From IMG/VR virus record IMGVR_UViG_3300013131_000157, positions 1 through 31,416 of that record: a stretch of 31,416 nt of DNA; one strand, written 5' to 3'. Origin of the DNA: a virus. Both the position numbers and the translations under genes were made by a program. Shown one piece after another: positions 24,246 to 30,897 of the stretch. The first letter of the stretch is position 1, and every line of letters starts with the position of its first letter. The notes beneath the pieces are model-generated. The model saw only the letters and a program-made list of their open reading frames with translations, did no database searches and was not told the origin of the DNA.

Positions 24246-24721
24246 TCTGATTTAATCGTTTCATCCCTGATTATCACATCGGATTTCACATTGGAACGCC
24301 TCTTTTTTCGGTTGGGGTTTTGTTTGTCTCGTTGTTTTGCTTTGCGTTCACGTTCTTGTCGTTTTCGTTCAGCATCCCGCCAACGACGACGGGCACGAAT
24401 CGCATTTGTGGATTCCACCTCGGTACCGTTTCCCGTTTCCCACGGTTTGTAAACAATACCTAATTCCAATCTACGATACTGTCGCTCGGTTTCCGATAAT
24501 CCACCCCAAATTCCGTGCGACTCATTCTCTAAGGCATATTTGAGACATGGCTCTCTAACTTCGCATGTAGAGCAAATCTTTTTTGCTTCCTGAATTAACG
24601 CACGCATCTTGATTGACATTGTCGGTTTTTCCACGATTGGATAAAACACAAGAACGCCGTGTTCGCGGCAGGCGCCTTTGGATGAATCGAATGGGAGATT
24701 TGCGCGGAGGCTTTTGCTCAT
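24242..24721 (-). CDS. whiB: WhiB-family iron-sulfur transcription factor, 159 aa
   Basis: Predicted to bind a 4Fe-4S cluster and contact the host sigma factor to redirect transcription. Cluster ligands are C18, C50, C53 and C59 (C-x2-C-x5-C after ACREHG), followed by the family GIWGG turn (70-74) and a helix ERQYRRLELG. WhiB proteins are confined to actinobacteria and their phages, which fixes the host group. The C-terminal ~60 residues are unusually long and basic (RARRRWRDAERKRQ; NRKKRRS) and likely bind DNA. ATG 24721 is chosen over an upstream TTG because a promoter places +1 next to it. The stop overlaps the primase-helicase start by 4 bases. Confidence 0.92.
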   Translation of the reverse strand: MSKSLRANLPFDSSKGACREHGVLVFYPIVEKPTMSIKMRALIQEAKKICSTCEVREPCLKYALENESHGIWGGLSETERQYRRLELGIVYKPWETGNGTEVESTNAIRARRRWRDAERKRQERERKAKQRDKQNPNRKKRRSNVKSDVIIRDETIKSE

Positions 24722-24729
24722 GGGCTCCA

Positions 24730-24759
24730 AGCATAACCATGAACCAATTCAGATGTCAA
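24730..24759 (-). promoter_or_regulatory. Promoter of the whiB-like gene, predicted leaderless
   Basis: Minus-strand TTGACA (24759-24754), an 18-base spacer and TATGCT (24735-24730), ending 8 bases before ATG 24721. It overlaps the 3' end of the preceding gene and may uncouple whiB and the replication genes from the upstream part of the operon. Confidence 0.55.
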
Positions 24760-25195
24760 CGATGTTCTGCGATTTTTTGATTATTGTCAGCGCCTGCCCG
24801 TAGTCAAGGAATACAGTCATGTAGTTCACCGTCAAGTCCCCATTTTCGTCAACAGATGACACAATTTCTATGCTCTCCTGCGAGCATCCGAGAGCGTGTG
24901 CCAATGCTGACCGTGTTTGCGCAAGCCTTATCTCATCAACGGCAACATCATCATAGAAGTCCCACGGTTCTTCGGTAATCGGAGAAGGTACAACTGTCAG
25001 GGTGCGGAGTTCTCGCTGTTTTTCTGTGGCGATAACGCACCATGCGCACGCTATTTTGTCCGTTTTTGACGGACGTTTACGGACCTCAACATGCCCACAT
25101 TCAAGGATATGCTGATACTCAACACGCCCCCACTGCCCCACCCTAACTATTTCTACTACCTGTTTTTGTGGAGCAGATTTTTTATTGACATCCAT
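24749..25195 (-). CDS. Cys/His-motif hypothetical protein, 148 aa
   Basis: The N-terminal half has YQHILECGHVEVRKRP and IACAWC: C33-x-H35 and C50-x2-C53, a likely zinc ribbon common in small actinophage proteins. The C-terminal half has DENGDLTVNYMTVFLDYGQALTII, looking like a strand-helix domain. Function is unknown; nucleic-acid binding is plausible. The start overlaps the preceding stop by one base (TAATG), so it is coupled to the DUF5872 protein. Confidence 0.7.
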   Translation of the reverse strand: MDVNKKSAPQKQVVEIVRVGQWGRVEYQHILECGHVEVRKRPSKTDKIACAWCVIATEKQRELRTLTVVPSPITEEPWDFYDDVAVDEIRLAQTRSALAHALGCSQESIEIVSSVDENGDLTVNYMTVFLDYGQALTIIKKSQNIVDI

Positions 25196-26682
25196 TACGG
25201 CATCGTATCATCATTTGAATAATTGTTGGCTTTTCGTCTTTCCCGACGTCTTTCGGCTCTCCGCTTTTTCGCGTTTTCAAGTTTATCTAGGCGTCTCCGA
25301 ACCTCTTCTTGTCGTGTTTCTCCAACGAACGGAAAACTTTGTTGTCTGCGGACGTATCTTTCAGAATCAAGGACACGCTTCCCTCTTTCAAAACCTTCCA
25401 AACCACCGGCATCTCTAATTATTTTATCTACTTCATCTTCCGTCAGTCTTAGTTGCATTGATATTTCTACACCCGTAAATCCGTCCAGCGCGTGATTGAT
25501 GACAGCCTGTTCAACAGAAGGTCTATCCTTCAAGGTGCCGCGTTTCTCTAGTTGTCTTATGGACTCCTGAATGACACCCGGCTGAAGACCAAGACGTCTG
25601 CCTATTTCCGCGTGGGTAAATCCCATGGACCAAAAATTATTGATTGACACTAAATCTTTTTCTTTTTTCTCCACAGGGACGTTCTGCCCACCCCACTTGA
25701 CGACCCGCTTGGGGCGTTTATTGACGATTTCCCTGCGCTTGCCCAATCCCGCTTTGGTCACACGAAATTTGGAAACTTGGTTCACGGTCATCCCAAGCGA
25801 CCTAGCCAAATCACTTAGCAACATTCCGTCATTCTCTTTGATGAACTTTGTTCGCTCAGCATCCAATTTTTCCGTGAATAATTTCTGTCTATCAAAATAT
25901 TCAGGTGAAGTTCCGTCAACGAGTTTCCTGACTTGTTCTTTGCCAAGGTTGAAAGCCTTAGCCAACTTCATCACAGAGTCAGTCTGTTGACCATTTTCGT
26001 CAATTTTTCGGATATGGGCAATCAAGGCATCACCGCGTTCTCGCACCGAAAGACCCTTAACGGCATCAGACGCTATTTTTAGAGGGGTCGGAACATTATC
26101 TATTCCATTAGGACCAGTGACAAAGCCGTCACCGTCGCCGTCATACGATGACAATTTGCCAATGTTCCCAATTGTGCCCATAGTTCTGCCGACTGTTTCA
26201 CCCAACGACTTGGAACTCTGTCGGTATTTTTTCGCTTTGTCCTTGGCGGTGTCGGTATTCGCAACGAATTGCTGTCCGCGGTTATCGCCTTGAATCTTTT
26301 TGCGATTCGTAGCGGCACGCTGAGCAGGCGACAACCTTCCCCACACCTTATCGGGCAGATACCTGCGCATCTTCCCACCACGCAAAGCAGGCTTACCATC
26401 AGAAGTGCGCCACTTCTCGCGAGTCCACTTTTTCAACGACCGCTGCTTCTTGTTTGGGCGTTTGCCTTTCTTGTATCCGCCACCAGCCTTCCGATATCTC
26501 GCGGCAACAAGTTGCGCTTTACGGGCAGACCACTGACCGGGTCTCCCACCTTCCGAGCCAGCCATCACGCGAGCCTTGATGCGTTCACGCAACGCGTTGT
26601 TTGTATACGGCGATTCGCTTTTTTCTTGTGCGTTGGACATGACGAGATAGAAGTCGTGTACAGCCTGATTAGCGTCAAACAT
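25195..26682 (-). CDS. DUF5872 protein with DGDGDG loop and four HTH-like units, 495 aa
   Basis: Residues ~42-143 match the DUF5872 pattern: GGRPGQWSARKAQLVA, KRSLKKWTREKW, RYLPDKVWGRLSP, ATNRKKIQG, QFVANT. That very basic domain is found in phages and giant viruses without known function. Residues 181-192 are a DGDGDG loop with a Pro/Asp-rich end, resembling the loop in the gene at 10953. Four HTH-like units follow, near residues 237-256, 288-308, 357-377 and 404-424 (SDLARSLGMT, HAEIGRRLGLQ, GVEISMQLRL). The C-terminus is Arg-rich. Sequence-specific DNA binding is likely; role is unknown. GAGGA 8-12 bases before ATG 26682 supports the start. Confidence 0.8.
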   Translation of the reverse strand: MFDANQAVHDFYLVMSNAQEKSESPYTNNALRERIKARVMAGSEGGRPGQWSARKAQLVAARYRKAGGGYKKGKRPNKKQRSLKKWTREKWRTSDGKPALRGGKMRRYLPDKVWGRLSPAQRAATNRKKIQGDNRGQQFVANTDTAKDKAKKYRQSSKSLGETVGRTMGTIGNIGKLSSYDGDGDGFVTGPNGIDNVPTPLKIASDAVKGLSVRERGDALIAHIRKIDENGQQTDSVMKLAKAFNLGKEQVRKLVDGTSPEYFDRQKLFTEKLDAERTKFIKENDGMLLSDLARSLGMTVNQVSKFRVTKAGLGKRREIVNKRPKRVVKWGGQNVPVEKKEKDLVSINNFWSMGFTHAEIGRRLGLQPGVIQESIRQLEKRGTLKDRPSVEQAVINHALDGFTGVEISMQLRLTEDEVDKIIRDAGGLEGFERGKRVLDSERYVRRQQSFPFVGETRQEEVRRRLDKLENAKKRRAERRRERRKANNYSNDDTMP

Positions 26683-26738
26683 AGATTTTTCCTCACACCA
26701 ATTTTACAGAGCCTGACACCCCACAAAATAAACAGGCA

Positions 26739-26990
26739 TCAACCCCGCTGAATACGAATAGCACCCTCAACAATCAAATCATTTAAAGACATTACTTTCA
26801 GGAGACCGAGCAACAACTCCGCATCCACATCACCAGCCTCCGCTGCATCCGACAAAAAATCCACCACATCCTGCTCCGTCTTGGGGTCACGCACCACATA
26901 CGGCTTAAACCCCTTCGGCACAATATGCGAACCCGCCAACCGCAACCCCTCGGGCTGAGGCTTCTTACGATGCTCAGGACGCTTTCGCAT
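26739..26990 (-). CDS. Small hypothetical protein, 83 aa
   Basis: Begins MRKRPEHRKKP, then a strand-rich middle (LAGSHIVPKGFKPYVVRDPK), then acidic helices with Leu zipper-like spacing (VVDFLSDAAEAGDVDAELLLGLLKV). ATG 26990 is chosen because reading further upstream gives a Cys/Arg-rich sequence that is only the shadow of the neighbouring gene. It overlaps that gene by 17 bases. Not recognised; the acidic helical end could bind a basic partner such as the DUF5872 domain encoded next, but this is speculative. Confidence 0.62.
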   Translation of the reverse strand: MRKRPEHRKKPQPEGLRLAGSHIVPKGFKPYVVRDPKTEQDVVDFLSDAAEAGDVDAELLLGLLKVMSLNDLIVEGAIRIQRG

Positions 26991-27546
26991 TAGCCAACGG
27001 CAACAAAAACTCGTCCGCCTCCCACATACAACCAATCGCCGAATAGCCGACCACATCCATGAAATTATCAAACAGCGACTCGTTCTTTGGGTCAACACCC
27101 TTCGCAACAATGTTCTCCAAACGAGCAACCTTGTCATGCATCCGCACCAACAAACCACGCGAACCGAACCGCGCAATATTGTCATGACCGTAATCCGTCT
27201 GCTTACGCACGAGCGTCTCATGCACAAACATCTGCCTCAGCGGACGCTCACAAAACTTTCGTGAAACAACAACACCCAACGCCCCCAAATCACGCCAAAA
27301 AGCAAAACGATGCAAAGCAGGAAAAATGGGCTCATCAAAAAATGAGCCGATACCGTCATCAATCGTGTTACGCAAATCAGGCAAATGCGGGTCATACTCC
27401 GCATCCCGCATCTCGTCCACAACATCGTAAATATGCGCCAACGCGCAAGCAGAAGCATCCTGCCAAACACCCCCCATAACGGGGGGATTTTTGTCCCAAA
27501 ACTTGAACTCCGACGAAATGATTTGGGTAGCAGGAAGGTGTGCCAT
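26974..27546 (-). CDS. Nucleotide-modification-associated (Nmad1/DUF1599-like) protein, 190 aa
   Basis: The C-terminal part has the order KQTDYGHDN (from residue 115), GLLVRMHDKVARLENI and ESLFDNFMDVVGYSAI. That matches my memory of the DUF1599, nucleotide modification associated domain 1 pattern: a DYG turn, then R-x2-DK-x2-RL, then a D-x3-D-x2-GY helix. The family is linked by genome context to modified bases; no activity is established. The N-terminal ~110 residues are not recognised. ATG 27546 is chosen; longer forms to ATG 27567 exist. It is the first gene of the long minus-strand unit, divergent from 27566. Confidence 0.72.
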   Translation of the reverse strand: MAHLPATQIISSEFKFWDKNPPVMGGVWQDASACALAHIYDVVDEMRDAEYDPHLPDLRNTIDDGIGSFFDEPIFPALHRFAFWRDLGALGVVVSRKFCERPLRQMFVHETLVRKQTDYGHDNIARFGSRGLLVRMHDKVARLENIVAKGVDPKNESLFDNFMDVVGYSAIGCMWEADEFLLPLANAKAS

Positions 27547-27552
27547 GACCGT

Positions 27553-27558
27553 AGAATC
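27553..27558 (+). promoter_or_regulatory. Candidate -10 box, leaderless arrangement
   Basis: TAGAAT (5 of 6 matches to consensus) ends 7 bases before ATG 27566. On the other strand TAGATT at 27560-27555 lies 8 bases before ATG 27546, so the two divergent genes may share overlapping -10 boxes. Confidence 0.42.
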
Positions 27559-27565
27559 TAGCATC

Positions 27566-28009
27566 ATGAGCAGTCGCAAAATAAACACCCAAAATTTAGA
27601 TAGGCAAGCCAACACGGTCGCGGGCATGGCGAAGGGGGGACGACGCGGCTCCTACATGGTATTGTGCTACGCACGCATGCGCACACGAATGAAAGAAGGT
27701 GCGTGGTTCACGAGAACCGAGTACTTTGACTTTCAGGTACAAGCAATTGACCGAAACAAAATAAAACACTATACGAACACTCTCACAAAGTCGGGTTTCC
27801 TTGAACGCCATTCCAACGGTATTCAATGGCGGATTACTCAGGACGGATTTGAAATGATAAAAGAGTTGGATAAGCGTTTCACCATCATGAATCCCCACGG
27901 AAACAGTCAAAGCGCTTCGGCAATCCATGCCCGCAATAAAGTATTGAAACAGGAAGAGGAGAGCATCTTGAACGGTAACGACAACACAGTCCCATTCGTT
28001 ACAAAATAA
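27566..28009 (+). CDS. Putative winged-helix protein, 147 aa
   Basis: The N-terminus is basic with QANTVAGMAKGGRRGSYMV. Residues ~45-110 look like a winged helix-turn-helix: a helix with WFTRTEYFDFQV, a second with NKIKHYTNTLTKSGFLERH, and a wing NGIQWRITQDGFEMI. The C-terminus is polar. A DNA-binding regulator for the cassette that follows is likely. ATG 27566 is chosen from the -10 box spacing; an in-frame ATG at 27545 would overlap the divergent gene. Ten bases separate it from the methyltransferase. Confidence 0.62.
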   Translation: MSSRKINTQNLDRQANTVAGMAKGGRRGSYMVLCYARMRTRMKEGAWFTRTEYFDFQVQAIDRNKIKHYTNTLTKSGFLERHSNGIQWRITQDGFEMIKELDKRFTIMNPHGNSQSASAIHARNKVLKQEEESILNGNDNTVPFVTK

Positions 28010-28019
28010 ACAGGACGAA

Positions 28020-28757
28020 ATGTCGTCTCCCAATATTGAGACCAACATAATCAGGTGCGCGGAAGCGCTCGGTGAACTGCGAAAACTTCCAGACGAATCC
28101 GTCAACACGGTCGTCACATCACCCCCCTACAACAAAAAAGGCATACAGGAAGGCAGAACACAAAACAGCAATCAGATTTGGCAGAAACACAACATTGACT
28201 ACAACTCGTACCACGACAATATGCAGGAGGAAGAATATCAAGAATGGATGATTGCGGTAATCAACCAACTTCTTCGCGTCATAAAAAGCGACGGCTCAAT
28301 TTTTTTTAACCACAAACCGCGACGATACAACAACCAAGCACGACTGCCAACCGAGTTCATACATAAAACAAACGCAATCATCTACCAACTCATAATTTGG
28401 AATAGACACAACAGTCCAAATATTCGCAAAGACCATCTACTGCCGAACACCGAACATGTGTATTGGTTGACGAAAAACAAACCCCGCACCCACAGAGAAA
28501 ATGTAAATCCCGATTACATAACCGAGGTGTGGAACATTGCACCACCAAAACAAACGACTCACCCTGCGCCCTTTCCACAACAACTTGTAGAAAACTGCAT
28601 TCTTCTCACGACCATCAGTGGCGATGTCGTGCTTGACCCGTTCAACGGAAGCGGAACAACAACCGCCACAGCGAAACGACTCGGACGCAGATACATTGGC
28701 TACGACATAGACCCCCGATATGTTGAAGATGCCCGACTGAACATGGAACAACAATGA
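28020..28757 (+). CDS. DNA methyltransferase, beta class, cassette type, 245 aa
   Basis: Short S-adenosylmethionine-dependent DNA methyltransferase. Motif IV is TSPPYN (near residue 33) and motif I is LDPFNGSGTT (near 207-216), so the order is of the beta class. SIFFNHKPR, HVYWLTKN, VWNIAPPK and HPAPFPQQLVENCI are usual connecting motifs. The methylated base (N4-C or N6-A) is undetermined. AGGA precedes ATG 28020. The stop overlaps the next gene by 4 bases, and two nuclease-like genes follow directly, suggesting a restriction-modification arrangement. Plus-strand composition here is notably A/C-rich. Confidence 0.88.
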   Translation: MSSPNIETNIIRCAEALGELRKLPDESVNTVVTSPPYNKKGIQEGRTQNSNQIWQKHNIDYNSYHDNMQEEEYQEWMIAVINQLLRVIKSDGSIFFNHKPRRYNNQARLPTEFIHKTNAIIYQLIIWNRHNSPNIRKDHLLPNTEHVYWLTKNKPRTHRENVNPDYITEVWNIAPPKQTTHPAPFPQQLVENCILLTTISGDVVLDPFNGSGTTTATAKRLGRRYIGYDIDPRYVEDARLNMEQQ

Positions 28758-29176
28758 GAGAATACGACATACCACCAAACTTCCTGAAAGACCTCCAACA
28801 CGGAGAACACGGGGAACAAATCATTCGCGATTTCCTAAATGACGCCAACAGTGGCTCAATAGAAATAAAAACAGACCGCTATCGCAATGGCAGAATCGCC
28901 ATAGAAACCGACCAAAATCCACGCAACGAAGGTTGGAAAAAATCGGGCATCAACATCACCACCGCAAAATGGTGGGTCTACCAATACCACCTAGACGGCG
29001 CATTTATAATGATAAAAACAGACCGTCTTAAACGATACATGCGAGCACACCCCAAACGATTCTGCGAAAAAACCAAACAAAACTTCGCCCCCAAAAGCGA
29101 CAACCCAGCCAAAGGTTTCATCCTTGAACAACACGAAGTGTTGGACATGATGCTCAACCCCGAATACGATAAATAG
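28754..29176 (+). CDS. PD-(D/E)XK nuclease-like protein 1, 140 aa
   Basis: An N-terminal helix with GEHGEQIIRDFL (E21) precedes the strand IEIKTDR with E37-x-K39, then a basic-acidic turn and IAIETDQ. This is the core of the PD-(D/E)XK superfamily as found in phage endonucleases and resolvase-like proteins. The ensuing KKSGINITTAKWWVYQY and FIMIKTDRLKRYMR resemble small virus/phage nucleases of this superfamily. The expected Asp of the PD half is not obvious, although D41 follows the Lys. It starts in the methyltransferase stop (ATGA overlap). Confidence 0.68.
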   Translation: MREYDIPPNFLKDLQHGEHGEQIIRDFLNDANSGSIEIKTDRYRNGRIAIETDQNPRNEGWKKSGINITTAKWWVYQYHLDGAFIMIKTDRLKRYMRAHPKRFCEKTKQNFAPKSDNPAKGFILEQHEVLDMMLNPEYDK

Positions 29177-29178
29177 CC

Positions 29179-29700
29179 GTGACATACCCCATAATGCGCC
29201 TCACCGCAAAAGAAGTCATATACCTACGCAAATGGGTAAACGACTGCTACGAAAACAAACGCCAACACAAAGTCACCGACCGCAAATACACCGCCACCAT
29301 GACACCCAAAGGCATCATCATGATGGGCAAAGCAGGAGAAGTCATCACCGCCCGCCACTACGGAACCACCGTAGATTGGGACATCTACATCGGAGCAGAC
29401 CTCGGACACGACACCACCATCAACGGCAAAACAACAGAAATCAAAACCTCAACCCGCAAAACGCTCATCATCAACGACCCAAAACACTGCAACTATGGGC
29501 TGTGGAAACCCGAAACCGAACAATGCCTCGTCGTATGGTGCGACCAGCCGTCCACACAACTAGAAAACATCGGCACCAACACAAAATTCCAAATACTTGG
29601 CGGAACGACACGCGAACATTTCTTCGCAAACGCACAGTCAGCCGACTACGGACACGGACCGCGCCTCGTCCTAAAAGAACACGAACTACAACAAATCTAA
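29179..29700 (+). CDS. PD-(D/E)XK nuclease-like protein 2, 173 aa
   Basis: Starts with GTG two bases after the previous stop; ATG 29194 is an alternative. GKAGEVITARHYG supplies a helical Glu (E54). The catalytic-looking segment is D78-TTINGKTT-E87-I-K89-TS, a recognisable D-x(n)-E-x-K signature. LVVWCD and FQILGG could be the following core strands. The pattern fits a restriction-type or Mrr-like nuclease. Being directly downstream of a methyltransferase and another nuclease-like gene, it may be the restriction component; alternatively both nucleases attack host DNA. The codons end mainly in A or C. Confidence 0.7.
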   Translation: MTYPIMRLTAKEVIYLRKWVNDCYENKRQHKVTDRKYTATMTPKGIIMMGKAGEVITARHYGTTVDWDIYIGADLGHDTTINGKTTEIKTSTRKTLIINDPKHCNYGLWKPETEQCLVVWCDQPSTQLENIGTNTKFQILGGTTREHFFANAQSADYGHGPRLVLKEHELQQI

Positions 29701-29707
29701 AACGTCG

Positions 29708-30346
29708 TCACTCAACGACATCAACCCCATAATCATATTTATCATCGTCAGAAGTCAACCACTTATTCCCATCCTCAACACCCCAAATATCATCACTCAC
29801 TAAACGCTCAATCAACACCTGACCCTTCTTCGTGGTATGCGAAGGGTCCCACAAACGAATCCGATTATTCGGCTGAATAGCAATATTCCCATCATCACGC
29901 TCAATCACATGACCACACTTATGATTAGCCGAATTCTGAGAATAATTCGTATCAGGAATATTGTTATCGGGATGATGCCAATCAAGCGTAAACATATACT
30001 TGCCATTCACCTCCCGCCTATGGCGGTCAACATAAGTCATAGACCTACCACGCATATGCTCAAAAATCGTCACCGAAACATACGGCGAAAAACAATTCCA
30101 CATCACCAAATCATGAATATCCACAACAGGACTCTCATAACTAAAACAAAACGCGCTAACAGGCGCCCTCCACCACACACCACCATCCTCCATCAAAAAA
30201 TGGAAAACAGGTGCACGGTCAGTAATAGAAGCCACCCCAAAAATCACCACAGGAAACTTCTCATCATGACTATCTAACTGATTTCTGAGAAAGTTGCCTC
30301 GCACAAGACAGTGAACAGGAGGCGTGTTCGCATTCAACTCAGGCAT
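29708..30346 (-). CDS. Conserved phage hypothetical protein, 212 aa
   Basis: A compact aromatic-rich protein with NTPPVHCLVRGNFLRN, VVIFGVASITDRAPVFHFLMEDGGVWWR, ISFEHMRGR-like segments, YMFTLDWHHPDNNIPDT, HKCGHVIERDDGNIAIQPNNRIRLWDPS, and an acidic C-terminus. I recognise the combination as one found in phages of aquatic bacteria, but no function is known to me. The His/Cys cluster (HHPDNN, CGH) could bind a metal. ATG 30346 is chosen; it lacks a Shine-Dalgarno. The gene is downstream of the virion-like protein terminator and convergent, 7 bases from the nuclease gene. Confidence 0.74.
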   Translation of the reverse strand: MPELNANTPPVHCLVRGNFLRNQLDSHDEKFPVVIFGVASITDRAPVFHFLMEDGGVWWRAPVSAFCFSYESPVVDIHDLVMWNCFSPYVSVTIFEHMRGRSMTYVDRHRREVNGKYMFTLDWHHPDNNIPDTNYSQNSANHKCGHVIERDDGNIAIQPNNRIRLWDPSHTTKKGQVLIERLVSDDIWGVEDGNKWLTSDDDKYDYGVDVVE

Positions 30347-30364
30347 ACACAAAACTTAACACAA

Positions 30365-30419
30365 AACGCAAAACACCTCGCTCAACCCCCAACAAAGGAA
30401 TAGGGGGAAGAGCAAGGTG
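30365..30419 (-). terminator. Rho-independent terminator after the virion-like protein
   Basis: On the minus strand a 10-bp outer stem pairs 30419-30410 with 30383-30374 (one G-U wobble). A second five C/G stem lies inside, and a T-rich tract (TTTTGCGTTTT) follows. Its build, a long outer stem with CCCCC/GGGGG, resembles the capsid terminator. Confidence 0.85.
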
Positions 30420-30455
30420 AAAAGCGCAACCGTACCGAAATCAGTACGGAAAAAC

Positions 30456-30830
30456 TTACGCGTTCTTCTTACCGTCGTAAGCGATAGCGACAGTGAAACC
30501 AGTACCAGCGGTACCCGAACCAACCTGGTCCACATCCACCGTGATGACATCACCAGCAGCGAAAGTCTTCACCGAGTTCGTACCAGCAGTCGCCGAAACG
30601 CCAGCCGCGGCAATCGTCGGACGATTCGCCTGCGTACCGAAAATCGTCGTACCGTTCTTGTTCACATCAAGAATCGCCGACGAACCAGCAGGAGCCGACA
30701 ACACCGACGCCGTCACACTGATAATCGAACCAGCGAAAGGCATACGAATGCGAGCCTTGCCAGTACCAGTAGAGAGAACCTCTTCACTTGACAAAGTGAC
30801 GATTCCACGAGTTTGTTTGTAACCAAGCAT
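30456..30830 (-). CDS. Beta-rich virion-like (decoration/tail) protein, 124 aa
   Basis: A Gly/Thr/Ala/Val-rich beta-sandwich-like protein. STGTGKARIRMPFAGSIISVTASV, ILDVNKNGTTIFGTQANRPTI and FAAGDVITVDVDQVGSG follow the pattern of a widespread domain at the ends of phage tail and capsid-surface proteins. Strong AGGAGG before ATG 30830 and its own terminator point to high expression, as for a structural protein. GC content is higher than neighbours, like the capsid gene. It is likely a decoration, tail-tip or fibre domain; it is far from the other virion genes in this window. Confidence 0.72.
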   Translation of the reverse strand: MLGYKQTRGIVTLSSEEVLSTGTGKARIRMPFAGSIISVTASVLSAPAGSSAILDVNKNGTTIFGTQANRPTIAAAGVSATAGTNSVKTFAAGDVITVDVDQVGSGTAGTGFTVAIAYDGKKNA

Positions 30831-30842
30831 TACATTGCCTCC

Positions 30843-30862
30843 TTACGCACCTCGGTGCGTAA
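30843..30862. repeat. Perfect 20-base hairpin abutting the ribosome binding site
   Basis: TTACGCACC (30843-30851) and GGTGCGTAA (30854-30862) form 9-bp arms around 2 bases. In the minus-strand mRNA the hairpin ends right before AGGAGG of the virion-like protein. It could stabilise the mRNA or act as an operator. No T-tract follows, so it is not an intrinsic terminator. Confidence 0.72.
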
Positions 30863-30897
30863 CTAGATGGGAATAACACACCAAGAATACCACAACC

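Noticed and set aside
27228-27479. Plus- and minus-strand ORFs in other frames over the Nmad1-like gene
   Set aside because: They are rich in His, Gln, Cys and Trp in low-complexity order and are explained by the A/C-rich plus strand opposite the real gene.
27470-27492. Terminator-like hairpin on the plus strand (CCCCCC-5-GGGGGG followed by ATTTTT)
   Set aside because: It lies inside the coding sequence of the minus-strand Nmad1-like gene and no plus-strand gene ends before it. It may be the by-product of Pro-Pro and Gly-Gly codons, though it could stop antisense read-through.
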